Shown piece after piece: positions 52,114 to 61,243 of a stretch of DNA of 64,000 bases. Under the pieces are notes generated by a model. That model saw only the letters and a program-made list of their open reading frames with translations. It did no database searches and was not told where the DNA came from. Every line of letters starts with the position of its first letter. Position 1 is the first letter of the stretch. Where the stretch lies: assembly GCF_007280575.1 (NCBI RefSeq), contig NZ_VKJP01000002.1, positions 1 through 64,000 on the forward strand, in the 5' to 3' direction. A program made the position numbers and the translations under genes. The stretch comes from Streptomyces benahoarensis. Lineage in GTDB: Bacteria > Actinomycetota > Actinomycetes > Streptomycetales > Streptomycetaceae.

Positions 52114-53352
52114 TCAGCCGGTGCGGGCATCGCCGAGGCGGGCGATGAGGGAGGCGAGCAGGGCAATCCGGGCGGGAACGGATGTCACGTCGAGCCATTC
52201 CTCCGGTGAGTGGTCCGCCCCACCGACCGGCCCGAGCCCGTCCAGCACCGGCACACCGCATCCGGCGATGAGGTTGGCGTCACCGACGCCGCCGGTCGCC
52301 GCGGCGCCCATCGACAGGCCCAGCTGCTGCCCGGCCCGCAGAGCGTGCGCGAAGATGCGACGGGAAGCGGGCGTGTCCGGCATGGGCGGGCATACCTCCA
52401 GCTCCTGGACCTGAACCGTTGTACCGGGAACGGTGGGGCGGGCCGCGGCGGCTTCGATCGCGGCGCGAGCACGGTCCAAACCCGCGGCGGTTGGCGACCG
52501 CACCTCGACGCGCAGTTCCGCCTCGGGGCAGACGATGTTGGCCCGGCTGCCCGCGCGCACGACGCCGACGTTGACAGTCACGTCTCCCCCGTCGTCGTCG
52601 AGTCCCTCAAGGGCGAGGACCAGGTGAGCCGCCGCGAGGGCGGCATTCGCTCCCCGCTCGGGTTCGATGCCGGCGTGCGCGGCGCGGCCGGTGACGCGGA
52701 GCAGGTAGTCCGCCACGCCCTTGCGGGCGACGACGAGATCCCCGTTCTCCCGTGCGCACTCCAGTGCCAGCGCATAGTGCATGCCGTGCGCGGTGCGTTC
52801 GGTGACGGGGCGGCTGGCCGGCGATCCGATCTCCTCGTCCGGGGTGGCGAGGAACACCACCTCGGCGTAGTCGTCCAGGCCGGCGGCGTGCAGGATCTCC
52901 AGGGCGGTCAGGCCGGCCAGCAGCCCTCCCTTGTCGTCGCTGGCGCCGGGGCCGTGGGCCAGCGAGCCGGCGATGCGGAACGGCCGTGCGGCGGCTGTAC
53001 CGTCCTCGAAGACGGTGTCCATGTGGGCCGCCAGCAGGATCCGCCGGCCGCCGTCGGCCTGCGACAGGCGGCCGGCGTTGCGGGCCACCAGGACGTCACC
53101 GGACCGGTCGCCATGGGCCGGTGGGAGCGCGATCCGTTGCGTGGCGAAGCCGATCGCCTCCAGCCGGGCCGCGGTCCACTCGGCGACGAGGTTGACGCCG
53201 TCGGGGCTGTAGGAGCCGGAGTCGATCGACACCAGCTCGGCCAGATCCCGGAGGTAGCCGTCGAGCCGGGCTTCGGCTTGGGCCAGCAGCGCGGCCGTGA
53301 CGGCCGGGTCGTCGGCGGGTGTGTCGCGGTACTGCCGCGAGAGGGCGGTCAC
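52114..53352 (-). CDS. M20-family zinc carboxypeptidase (glutamate carboxypeptidase-like)
   Basis: A 412-residue M20 peptidase. The metal ligands are His in AAHMDTVFEDG, Asp in GPGASDDKGG, the catalytic Glu pair in PDEEIGSP, a further Glu in ALECARENG and the late His in GADHSPEEW. It resembles carboxypeptidase G2 more than the M20D enzyme elsewhere in the window. Its start overlaps the ABC ATPase gene stop by 4 bp. Together they suggest import of a short peptide or N-acyl amino acid followed by hydrolysis. Confidence 0.9.
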   Translation of the reverse strand: MTALSRQYRDTPADDPAVTAALLAQAEARLDGYLRDLAELVSIDSGSYSPDGVNLVAEWTAARLEAIGFATQRIALPPAHGDRSGDVLVARNAGRLSQADGGRRILLAAHMDTVFEDGTAAARPFRIAGSLAHGPGASDDKGGLLAGLTALEILHAAGLDDYAEVVFLATPDEEIGSPASRPVTERTAHGMHYALALECARENGDLVVARKGVADYLLRVTGRAAHAGIEPERGANAALAAAHLVLALEGLDDDGGDVTVNVGVVRAGSRANIVCPEAELRVEVRSPTAAGLDRARAAIEAAAARPTVPGTTVQVQELEVCPPMPDTPASRRIFAHALRAGQQLGLSMGAAATGGVGDANLIAGCGVPVLDGLGPVGGADHSPEEWLDVTSVPARIALLASLIARLGDARTG

Positions 53353-54119
53353 AGGACCTTGGACAGGAACGTGCGGGTGCGCTCCTGCTCCGGATCGGCC
53401 AGGACCTGGCGCGGCGGGCCGGATTCGACGACGACTCCTTCGTCCATGAAGACGGCGGTGTCGGCGACCTCGCGGGCGAAGGCGATCTCGTGGGTGACCA
53501 CGACCATGGTCATGCCGTCCGCTGCGAGTTGCCGCATGACCTGAAGGACGTCCCCGACCAGTTCCGGGTCGAGGGCGGAGGTGGGCTCATCGAAGAGCAT
53601 GAGCTTGGGTTTCATCGCCAGGGCGCGGGCGATGGCGACCCGCTGCTGCTGGCCGCCGGACAGCTGGGCCGGATAGTGGCCCGCCCGGTCGGCCAGGCCG
53701 ACCCGGTCCAGCAGACGTTCGGCATCGAGCCGCGCCTGTGCGCTGTCGGCACCGGCTACCTTGACCGGGGCATCCATGACGTTCTGAAGGGCCGTCATGT
53801 GCGGGAAAAGGTTGAAGCGCTGGAAGACCATGCCGATGTCGCGGCGGCGCCGGGCGACTTCCCTCTCCCGCAGCTCGTGCAACTTGCTGCCCTGCTGCCG
53901 GTAGCCCACGAGGTCACCGTCGACGGTCAGTCGCCCGGCGTCGACCTTCTCCAGGTGATTGATGCAGCGCAGGAATGTGGACTTCCCAGAGCCCGACGGC
54001 CCGAGCAGACAGCAGACCTGACCGCGCTCCACGGTCAGATCGATGCCCTTGAGGACGTCGAGCCTTCCGAAGTGTTTGCGCACGCCCTCGGCGTGCACCA
54101 TGGGGGTTGTCACGGTCAT
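53349..54119 (-). CDS. Polar amino acid ABC transporter ATPase (GlnQ/HisP type)
   Basis: A 256-residue ATPase. Walker A is [18 protein letters not shown] (the extended form is typical of polar amino acid importers), the Q-loop is [19 protein letters not shown], the signature is [15 protein letters not shown], Walker B is [14 protein letters not shown], and the H-loop is VVTHEIAFA. It overlaps the permease stop by 4 bp. It powers the importer formed with the next two genes. Confidence 0.94.
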   Translation of the reverse strand: MTVTTPMVHAEGVRKHFGRLDVLKGIDLTVERGQVCCLLGPSGSGKSTFLRCINHLEKVDAGRLTVDGDLVGYRQQGSKLHELREREVARRRRDIGMVFQRFNLFPHMTALQNVMDAPVKVAGADSAQARLDAERLLDRVGLADRAGHYPAQLSGGQQQRVAIARALAMKPKLMLFDEPTSALDPELVGDVLQVMRQLAADGMTMVVVTHEIAFAREVADTAVFMDEGVVVESGPPRQVLADPEQERTRTFLSKVL

Positions 54120-55099
54120 CCCTTCTGGTGGTTCGGGCCGGATCCGAGGACGCGCAGGCGACTTGCGGACCCGGTGAGCAGACGCCGTAGCGGGCTGGTG
54201 CGCCCGCTTTGGGCGGTGCCGCGTCCGTAACGGCGCTCCAGCCAGGACTGCGGGAAACTCAGCAGAGTGACGAGGATCAGATACCAGATGCTGGCCACCA
54301 CCAGCAGGGGAATGACCTGGTAGTTCTGGGCGTACACGTCCTGGATGTTGGACATCAGGTCGTGCGCGGAGATCACCGACACCAAGGCGGTCATCTTCAG
54401 CATGTTGATCGATTCGTTGCCCATGGGCGGGACGATGACCCGCATCGCCTGCGGCAGCACGATGCGCCGCATGGTCAGCGCCGGCCGCATGCCGAGCGAG
54501 TACGCGGCCTCCGTCTGCCCTTCGTCGACGGACTGGATGCCGGCGCGGATGATCTCGCTGGCGTACGCGGCCTCATTGAGCCCCAGGGCCAGCAGCGCGG
54601 CCACCGCCGGCGTCAGCAGGCTGTTGGTGTCCGCCTGGAGGAAAGTGATGTGCGTGAACGGGACACCGATCATCACGTACTTGTACAGGGCCCCGGCATA
54701 GCCCCAGAAGATGATCTGGACAAGCAGCGGGGTGCCACGGAAGACCCATACGAACGCGGTGGCCAGGCTGTACAGGACGGGATTGGTCGAGCGCCGCATC
54801 ACGGCGATGAGTGTGCCGAGCCCCAGGGCGAGGACCATGGCCGCGGCGGTCAGCCACAGTGTCGTGACGAGGCCGTCGAAGATCAGGCCGGCGAAGAGGT
54901 AGTGGCCGACGATGTCCCAGTGCAGATTGGCGTTGTTGGCCAGCGACCCGATGAGTCCGGTGAGCGCGGTCACCGCCGCCACGGCGGCGATCCACCGGCC
55001 CCAGTGCCGCACGGGAACCACCAGGAGGTCCTGCGGCGGCGCCTCGTCGGACCGGACGGCGTCGGTGCCGGCGGGCACGGGTGCGGTAGATGCTGCCAT
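54116..55099 (-). CDS. Polar amino acid ABC transporter permease (HisM/GlnP type)
   Basis: A 327-residue permease. An N-terminal extra TM segment precedes the usual five-TM core. The EAA-like loop is the segment IRAGIQSVDEGQTEAAYSLGMRPALTMRRIVLPQAMRVIVPP. A single permease gene suggests a homodimer. ATG 55099 lies just before the SBP stop (1-nt gap). The last 40 residues are a charged tail. It is the channel of the importer. Confidence 0.93.
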   Translation of the reverse strand: MAASTAPVPAGTDAVRSDEAPPQDLLVVPVRHWGRWIAAVAAVTALTGLIGSLANNANLHWDIVGHYLFAGLIFDGLVTTLWLTAAAMVLALGLGTLIAVMRRSTNPVLYSLATAFVWVFRGTPLLVQIIFWGYAGALYKYVMIGVPFTHITFLQADTNSLLTPAVAALLALGLNEAAYASEIIRAGIQSVDEGQTEAAYSLGMRPALTMRRIVLPQAMRVIVPPMGNESINMLKMTALVSVISAHDLMSNIQDVYAQNYQVIPLLVVASIWYLILVTLLSFPQSWLERRYGRGTAQSGRTSPLRRLLTGSASRLRVLGSGPNHQKG

Positions 55100-55100
55100 G

Positions 55101-56054
55101 TCAGGACACCATCCCGTTCTTCGTGGCCTGCTTCACCGCGATCGACGCCCCGCCGTACTTGTCGCAGATCCTGGTGAGCGTGCCCTCGTCGATCAGCTGC
55201 TGAAGTGCCTTGCGGATGGCTTCGGTGAGCTGCGGAAGGTTCTTGCTGACGCCGATGCCGTTGGGCGTGGCTCCGTAGCCGGCGCTCGCCGAGGGGTCGT
55301 TGACCACCTCGAACGCGCCGCCGCCGTCGGCGGTCTTGGCCGTCCAACCGGCCGCGGGCTTGGTCAGCACATCGGCCACGACCTTGCCCGAGCGCAGCGC
55401 GAGCTGCGCGTCGGAGTCCTTGGGGAACGTCTGGATGCCGATCTGTGGCCTGCCCGCGGCTTTGCACGCGGCCTGGTGGGCCTGGAGCAGCTGAAGCTGG
55501 TGAGTGGCGGCCTCGACGCCCACGTTGCGGCCGCACAGGTCGTCCAGTTTCGCGATCCGGGCCGGATTGCCCTTGGCGACCAACACCCCCGAGCCGGAAA
55601 CCGAGTAGTCCACGAAGTCCAGGACCTGCCTGCGCTCCTTGGTGTCGGTCAGCGCCGACATGGCGACGTCGAACTTCCCCGCCTGGACGGCCGGCACGAT
55701 GCCGTCGAACTTCTGCGGCGTGAAGGCGAACCGCACGCCGAGCTTGGCGCCCAGCGCCTGCCCCAGGTCGTAGTCCAGACCGGTCAGGTCCGGCTTGCCC
55801 TCGGTGACGAACATCGCGAACGGCGCGTAGGGCGCATCGGTCGCCACCCGCACCGTGTCGCTGTCTTTGATGCCGGCCGGCAGCGCATCGTGGAGCGCCG
55901 CGTCTCGGGTGATCTGCGCCCCCGCGACGGTGACACGGGCGGGCGGCGCCGCCGTACTGGCGGCTTGACCGCCACACGCGGTGAGTGTGGCCACGGCCAC
56001 GGCCGGCAGAACGGCTGCGGCGGTCACATGACGGGTCAGGCGGGTGTGCACCAC
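55101..56054 (-). CDS. Amino acid-binding lipoprotein (solute-binding family 3)
   Basis: A 317-residue lipoprotein. Signal peptide lipobox LTAC (near residue 27) is followed by a solute-binding family 3 domain: RVATDAPYAPFAMF, TGLDYDLGQALGAKLGVRFAF, FDGIVPAVQAGKFDVAMSALTDTKERRQVLDFVDY. It captures a polar amino acid or small peptide. It heads the operon SBP-permease-ATPase-M20 peptidase. GAAGGA precedes the GTG. A palindrome about 90 bp upstream is the likely RpiR site. Confidence 0.93.
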   Translation of the reverse strand: MVHTRLTRHVTAAAVLPAVAVATLTACGGQAASTAAPPARVTVAGAQITRDAALHDALPAGIKDSDTVRVATDAPYAPFAMFVTEGKPDLTGLDYDLGQALGAKLGVRFAFTPQKFDGIVPAVQAGKFDVAMSALTDTKERRQVLDFVDYSVSGSGVLVAKGNPARIAKLDDLCGRNVGVEAATHQLQLLQAHQAACKAAGRPQIGIQTFPKDSDAQLALRSGKVVADVLTKPAAGWTAKTADGGGAFEVVNDPSASAGYGATPNGIGVSKNLPQLTEAIRKALQQLIDEGTLTRICDKYGGASIAVKQATKNGMVS

Positions 56055-56146
56055 GGTCGAATCCTTCCTCTGACGTACTGCCGGCGGGAAACGCCGACGA
56101 CGAGCACGAAGAGGAAATTACATGGAGCCCATGAGATTGGATAGAT

Positions 56147-56160
56147 GTAACGCACGTTAC
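56147..56160. promoter_or_regulatory. Candidate RpiR operator upstream of the importer operon
   Basis: TGTAAC-GCAC-GTTAC (56146-56160) has an inverted GTAACG/CGTTAC with a 2-bp spacer. RpiR-type sites such as HexR use TGTAAT...ATTACA, so the half-sites agree. It lies about 95 bp upstream of the solute-binding gene. Confidence 0.55.
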
Positions 56161-56776
56161 GGTCTGGTGAAGCGCTGCACCGGCCAGCCCTCCCCACTCA
56201 CCATGCGGCGATTTACCAGCCCCTCTTGAGAGAGCGCGAAGGCAGCCCCCCGGGCGGCGTTACACAACCTTGCCTCTGAGCAGAGTCTGTAATGCCTGTT
56301 TCCGCACAGCCTCCCCATCCCGACGCACCCGCGACACCCCGTCCGGTCTCGGATGCCGCCCATGTCCAGGACGCCACGACCGCCGGTGTGCGGTGAGCCC
56401 GCGGCATGACTTGTTCGAGCTGGTGAGCCAGCCCCGGCAGAGTCGGGTCCTGTGCCCTGAGCTGGGGCAGCGGTCAGGTGCCAACGGTCATGCGGTCATG
56501 CGGTGGGCGGCAGTGCGTCGTGGGTGCGTTGGGCTTGGGGATCACCGCGAAGCCGTCACCGGATGAGGTCCGACGCTCACCTGCCGGAACGCCCCGCTCG
56601 CCGCCTGCGGCATGCTGCGCCGGTGCACTGACGAGAACGACCGCACCGCTACCGTGAACCCCGTGTGCTCCCGAGCCATACCGGTGCCCTGAAGGTCTGC
56701 ACCTGGCCCCAGGGGCCGTGTGCTCGGGGCCGATGTAAGCCAAAGACGTGGATAGCCCCCCGCCGCGCCCGGCACA
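56161..56776. other. Long intergenic region without recognisable gene
   Basis: About 600 bp. No frame gives a recognised domain on either strand, and composition is slightly lower in GC than the flanks. It may be remnant DNA between the importer operon and the island at the right. Confidence 0.5.
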
Positions 56777-57031
56777 GTGGCCGCCGTGACGAGCAGTGAG
56801 CTGTGGACCCGTGCGACCGCCGACCGCTACGACGCCGAGGAGACCGAGATGTCCTCGGCCGCCGTCCTCGCACCGACCCTCGCCTTCCTCGCCGAACTCG
56901 CCGGAGACGGCCGGGCACTGGAGTTCGCCATCGGAACCGGACGAGTGGGCGTCCCGCTCCGGGAACGCGGCGTGCCGGTGGTGGGCATCGAACTGTCCGC
57001 GCACATGGCGTCGTCGGTCCCGCCCCCTCTC
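56777..57031 (+). pseudogene. 3'-truncated SAM-dependent methyltransferase
   Basis: The first about 85 residues match a class I methyltransferase: SELWTRATADRYDAEE, then FLAELAGDGRALEFAIGTGRVGVPL (SAM motif I) and GVPVVGIELSAHM (motif II). After 57031 the frame turns to unrelated sequence and stops near 57148. The catalytic half is gone, so it should be inactive. Confidence 0.7.
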
Positions 57032-57244
57032 ACTCGGTGCGGCCGGAAATCGGCCCTGCAGTCGTGGCCGCGCCAGCGCCACCCGAGAAACGACAAGCGA
57101 ATCCGGCGGTCGGGATTATCGATATTCGTGTCCACCAAACTCCGTTGATGCAACCCCAGGGTAGCGACACGCAGGCCCCTCTGGTCGGCGGGCGCCCGCC
57201 CAGGTAAGGCACCCTACGCTGCGGGCCGCCGAGGAGGCGTCGGG

Positions 57245-57391
57245 CTGTCTCGCGACGTTGCCGAACTGCGAGAAGTCGATGTCTACGCGGACTTTGCCGT
57301 GGGCTTGAACAACCTGGCCGTCCGGCCTGCCAGGCTCGGCCACTCTCTGGAGGCCAAGAGTGTGGCTGGCGAGGGCTACCTCCAAGACTGA
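57245..57391 (+). pseudogene. Possible tetratricopeptide-repeat relic
   Basis: One plus frame of 48 codons ends in TGA at 57389 and reads YADFAVGLNNLAVRPARLG followed by HSLEAKSVAGEGYLQD. The LNNLAVR...LG...EA pattern is that of TPR proteins of actinobacteria (such as those beside NB-ARC or caspase-like domains). There is no start or ribosome-binding site; it is probably a fragment. Confidence 0.45.
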
Positions 57392-57516
57392 CTACGTACA
57401 TGAGGCAACTGCGACATTGGCTGAGGAGCTGATATCAACGGGATACGACCGGAACAAGTGGACCGAGTTACCAGCGGCTTGGATATTCACTCCACCCGAG
57501 AGTCGAACGAGCCGAC

Positions 57517-59004
57517 TCAGGAGTCCACCTCAGACGTGCTCAGCCAGTCCCGTGCACTCCTGGCCGTAGCGCGCAACTGCGGGTGGTCACGCACGACCTC
57601 TCGTTGACGTTCGGCTGGCAACCCGAGTTCGTTCAGCAGATTCAGAATAACCACCGCAGTGGTCACATCCACAATGGCGATCAGCTCCTCGAACTCGTGG
57701 TTGGAGGTTCGCCCCTCGTGGGCCAGGTCGTTTCGCGCTCGAGTCGTGCGCCTGGCCCACCGGTCCACGTCAGGCACGAGCGTGGACAGCGCCTCCTGGT
57801 CGGGGCGGGCCGCGAGTGCGTACAACCGATCCCTGAGCGTCGGGTCATTGCGGAGGGAGCCACGGATCCGCTTCCTATGCTCCTCGGGCACCTGAGCCAG
57901 CATCGCTTCCCGCATCGGCTTGAAATCCTCCGGTGGGATCGGCGGTTCATCCATGTCAAAGCCACGGTGCAGCACCTCAGCCGCTCCCACCGCCATCAGA
58001 AGATTGTTTTCGACGTACCGTGCTGGCGCGTATCGAAGCCCCAGAACCATGTTCGTCGCGGGCTGCAGCCGCTCGTGCATGCCGCACCAGCGGGGAATGA
58101 TCTCCTCAAAGGGTAGAGCCTCGCACGTGAAGAACACACGATGATGAGCGACTGCCTTCGCATCGTGCTTCCCGACCACAGGGGGCGAGTACAGCACGTC
58201 AGCATTCCGCTCCAGCCGCGGCCCGCCGGACTCCGACACAGCATCGTCCAGGGCCAGTTTCAGGCGTACCCAGATCATGCCTGCAGCACGGTGAGTGGCA
58301 AGGGAGATCAGGTCTTGTATCAACCGGGCATAGCCAATCGCATCATTCAATGAGGACGCCTCGCGCCGGGTGATCTGCATGTACGCGGTATCACTCATGC
58401 GACCAACGGTTCCGCCCCGACGCTGGTCGAAGAACGGCAGCGTGTGGCGGTGCGTGAGCACGAACTCAGTCCCGTCGACTTCGGCCGACTGCGCCTCCAC
58501 GGGCTTAACGGAAATGGTGCCACTCCCATCAGGACGCCCGCCGGGCGCACCCAGGAACCCCTCCAGAACTGACGATGCCGCCCAACGCCCGAGGTCCTCC
58601 ACCGACACCTCTGTTGTGGAGAACGCCGCCTCGTCTTCACCGCCGACATGCGCCCCGATGAGTGCCGTCGTTGCCAAGACGGTCTGTTTGTCGGGGGTCT
58701 TTACCCGCGCGCCGAAGGTCCGCTGGCTACCGCTGGGAAGACAGCCGAAGAGGCTGATCTCACGCTGATCGGCGGCGCCATGGATCACACCCCACGTTCG
58801 GCGGCCCTCATGAACCATCAGCACGCCGGGAGCGGGCGTCGTCGTGACTCGGTCCTCGAACGCGCCGATCAAAGAGAGTGTCAAGCCGCACTCGGGCTCG
58901 TAGCGGAGCACGCCTGGCACCTGGTACCCAGGGTCTTCCGGCAGCCACCACAAACCAGCCCACTCGCCTGACGCGTCGAGATTCAGCGGGTCGCTGCCCA
59001 TCAT
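57517..59004 (-). CDS. ApeA-type HEPN anti-phage protein
   Basis: A 495-residue protein of two parts. The N-terminal part has the ApeA-NTD look: GEWAGLWWLPEDP, VPGVLRYEPECGLTLSLIGAFE and then the WGVIHGAADQREISLFGCLP strand set. The C-terminal part is an all-helical HEPN domain with RNDLAHEG near 424-431, the R-x4-H ribonuclease motif. ApeA was identified as a single-gene defence system thought to act by RNA cleavage and abortive infection. ATG 59004 has AGGAAAGG upstream. Recognition was by motif, not by search. Confidence 0.75.
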   Translation of the reverse strand: MMGSDPLNLDASGEWAGLWWLPEDPGYQVPGVLRYEPECGLTLSLIGAFEDRVTTTPAPGVLMVHEGRRTWGVIHGAADQREISLFGCLPSGSQRTFGARVKTPDKQTVLATTALIGAHVGGEDEAAFSTTEVSVEDLGRWAASSVLEGFLGAPGGRPDGSGTISVKPVEAQSAEVDGTEFVLTHRHTLPFFDQRRGGTVGRMSDTAYMQITRREASSLNDAIGYARLIQDLISLATHRAAGMIWVRLKLALDDAVSESGGPRLERNADVLYSPPVVGKHDAKAVAHHRVFFTCEALPFEEIIPRWCGMHERLQPATNMVLGLRYAPARYVENNLLMAVGAAEVLHRGFDMDEPPIPPEDFKPMREAMLAQVPEEHRKRIRGSLRNDPTLRDRLYALAARPDQEALSTLVPDVDRWARRTTRARNDLAHEGRTSNHEFEELIAIVDVTTAVVILNLLNELGLPAERQREVVRDHPQLRATARSARDWLSTSEVDS

Positions 59005-59255
59005 GACCACCTTTCCTGTCGTACGGAAGCGTGCGTTCGCAAGTTCGCGCACAGTGCTCTACCGAATTATCCCTGGGTTGTGCCGCGCGGAAGAAAACAG
59101 CCGGGGCTGGCGACAAGGCGCGGCTCCGGGTGCTGATGGAACCGCTCCCGGTCTGATAGAGGCTTTGTTGTGCCCCGGCTTACGTGGAGTCGATTTGCTG
59201 GACGCTGGGCGATCCAGGGGATTGTCCTCAGCTCGAACTCGATAGGTGTGAGCAT

Positions 59256-59291
59256 GCCGCCGGGTACGGGCTCGGGCCCGTACCCGGCGGC
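59256..59291 (-). terminator. Strong hairpin after the DUF2283 gene
   Basis: A perfect 16-bp stem (GCCGCCGGGTACGGGC with its complement) and 4-nt loop lie about 20 bp past the DUF2283 stop on the minus strand. Confidence 0.7.
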
Positions 59292-59310
59292 GTACTCATC
59301 GAGGGTCGCC

Positions 59311-59557
59311 TCACACCTCGCCAGCGCCCAGCCGTCGGACCACGTCGAGCACGTGCCACGGCAGCTTGGAGCGGGTGTCCAGCGCCTCAATGCCGATCAG
59401 GATGCCGTCCGCGTCGAAATCAAGGCTGATCATCCCGTTCACCGCGTCCGGGTCGCAGGGGTACACGCTGCGCCGACTGCGGATGTTCCCCCGCGTGGGT
59501 GAGATGGATGTAGGCCACGTTCGACACCGCGTCGTAGGTGATGTCGGCCTCCGCCAT
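59311..59557 (-). pseudogene. DUF2283-family protein with a frameshift in a G5 run
   Basis: ATG 59557 with GGGGAGG upstream starts MAEADITYDAVSNVAYIHLTHAG, the usual DUF2283 opening. The frame breaks at the run of five C on the plus strand near 59486-59490. In the next frame the sequence continues YPCDPDAVNGMISLDFDADG and then ILIGIEALDTRSKLPWHVLD to TGA at 59311. Deleting one base of the run restores an 80-residue DUF2283 protein. This could be a real mutation or a homopolymer sequencing error. DUF2283 genes often stand beside DUF4258 genes, as appears to be the case here. Confidence 0.7.
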
Positions 59558-59984
59558 GCTCAACCTCCCCGGAGACGTGGGTGTAGGCCTTCGTCACACC
59601 GGCCATCGCGGTGTTCATGTTCCCGTCGATGGTCTGGCGACGAACGCCTTGGGCTCGGGACCGTGGTCGCCCAGATTGTGCTGGCCGTCGCGGTAGTAGG
59701 AGAACGTTTCCCTGGCCAGAACCGCTTGACGTCCGCGTCCGAGACCCCCGCTGCCGAAGGCGCTGGATCGCGCGAGAGGTGAGGCTGCCGGCGGCGTCCG
59801 CCACGCACGTGGCCTCGTCGATGCCTTGGTAGGTGATCTCGCCGACGCCTTCGCATGTGCACGAGTCGGCGTGTCCGGTGAGGTAGCTGCCGCGGTTGTG
59901 CACCAGGACCGGTGTCGATCTGGCCCGCACGTAGACGGCACCGGCGGCAGCGCAGCACCAAGATCCGACTTGGAGCAGATTCAT
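59558..59984 (-). pseudogene. Relic of a Hint/DUF4258-type polymorphic toxin C-terminus
   Basis: Minus-strand frames together spell AVYVRARSTPVLVHNRG (59890-59940), the end of a Hint domain in polymorphic toxins. Next come AIQRLRQRG, VSDADVKRFWPG, ETFSYYRDGQHNLGDHG and QTIDGNMNTAMAGVT, in three different frames. The order fits a DUF4258 (BECR-like RNase) toxin domain. At least two frameshifts make it non-functional as read. Its first ATG overlaps the stop of the M48 gene by 4 bp, and the DUF2283 gene follows. Confidence 0.55.
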
Positions 59985-61174
59985 CGCCGCTCCAGATACG
60001 GCGCCAGGTGGTGCAGGCGCGTGTAATAGTCGGGGTGCGAGGACAGGAGCTTGCCCGAAAGACTCCGCCTACCGCCGCGAGCAGCGGTTCCCAGGTCGAT
60101 CCCAGCCGTCTTGCCGCACCCGGACAGAGCGGAAGCCGTCGCATGCCCGCCCTCCCGTTCCGTCGCCTGCATCAAGTGCAACACCTCGGCGAGCATCGGC
60201 CCGAAACCAGCCGCTACCGCATGGTGATCCGCCCTCAGTTCGGTCCGTCGGGTCACGGCGGCGAGCAGATACGGAGCGGCCACCAGCGTCAGGGTGAGGA
60301 ACCAGTACTCCCACGCGACCGCCAGCACGATGGCGCCCACCGCAAGAAACAATGCTGCCGCCCAGAAGCTCATGCGCCCACGGCCCACGACGGTGACGAG
60401 CCGGATCAGCCTCCGCACAGCGGTCCACGCAAACCGCCCCGGAACCGCATACCACTGCCCCAGGATCAACGACCACGCGTGACCACGGACGTGGTGCCCC
60501 AACTCATGAGCGAGGACGGCGGCCAGCTGACCATCAGACAGACGCTCCAGTGAAAACCGGGTGACGCCCACGATGTGACCCGCCGCGGCCAGGGCGTTGA
60601 GGTGATCGCTGTCCTCGATCCACAGCTCGTAGGCGCGGCCCTCTACACCCGTCCGCGCCGTCACTTCCCGCCACAGGGGTTCCAGCCGGTTCAATTCCCC
60701 GGGGGTGGGGTGACGGAGGTTCAGCAGATGACGGGCCAGGGCTCTCTCGGTGGGCCGGTGAAACGCCATGGCACCTGAACCGAGCCAGAGCAGGATCCCC
60801 AACCAGCCCGTGCCGGGGAACAGGAGGTGGGAGAGTGTCGCCACGATCACCAGGCCGGCGAGGAACGAGGGTAACTGCAGCAGTAGTTGACCCACAGCCG
60901 TGGCATCGATGCCCCGCTGCCGCTTGGCGAGGTGCACACGCCCACGACGGCCGAGACCCTCTTGCGGCGCGCGCTTCCCGGAACCGGACTGCGGTTCCGG
61001 CTTCCCGGCGGGGTGTGCGGCCTCGGACGGTGTCGCGCTGCCCGGGTACGGCGGTGGAGGCGGAATCGTCTCGTCCGGACCGTACGGGGACGGAAAGGGA
61101 ACAGCGGCCGGATAAGGCGGAGCTCCGGGCAGGGAAATGCGACCGGGGTGGGTGGAGTCGAAGGGAGTGATCAT
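59981..61174 (-). CDS. M48-family membrane metalloprotease with an in-frame TTA codon
   Basis: A 397-residue integral membrane protease. The first 75 residues are Pro-rich and cytoplasmic. Two TMs near 98-135 (LLLQLPSFLAGLVIVATLSHLLF...) precede the zinc motif AAVLAHELGHHVRGHAW (HExxH), and RRTELRADHHAV carries the third ligand Glu. Two further TMs lie between. It is like HtpX/Oma1 enzymes that cut membrane proteins. The Leu codon at 60872-60874 is TTA. ATG 61174 has AGGAACC upstream; ATG 61195 is possible. It is downstream of the Pycsar-effector-like gene on the same strand. Confidence 0.9.
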   Translation of the reverse strand: MITPFDSTHPGRISLPGAPPYPAAVPFPSPYGPDETIPPPPPYPGSATPSEAAHPAGKPEPQSGSGKRAPQEGLGRRGRVHLAKRQRGIDATAVGQLLLQLPSFLAGLVIVATLSHLLFPGTGWLGILLWLGSGAMAFHRPTERALARHLLNLRHPTPGELNRLEPLWREVTARTGVEGRAYELWIEDSDHLNALAAAGHIVGVTRFSLERLSDGQLAAVLAHELGHHVRGHAWSLILGQWYAVPGRFAWTAVRRLIRLVTVVGRGRMSFWAAALFLAVGAIVLAVAWEYWFLTLTLVAAPYLLAAVTRRTELRADHHAVAAGFGPMLAEVLHLMQATEREGGHATASALSGCGKTAGIDLGTAARGGRRSLSGKLLSSHPDYYTRLHHLAPYLERR

Positions 61175-61243
61175 AAAAGGTTCCTGTCTCGGCATACGGC
61201 CGGATCGTGACGACGCGGTAAGAAGCAGGCCGGCGCGGCGCGT

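Noticed and set aside
59990-61195. A Pycsar or CBASS cyclase within the right-hand island
   Set aside because: No protein in the window has a nucleotide cyclase or CD-NTase motif, so a complete Pycsar system was not called.
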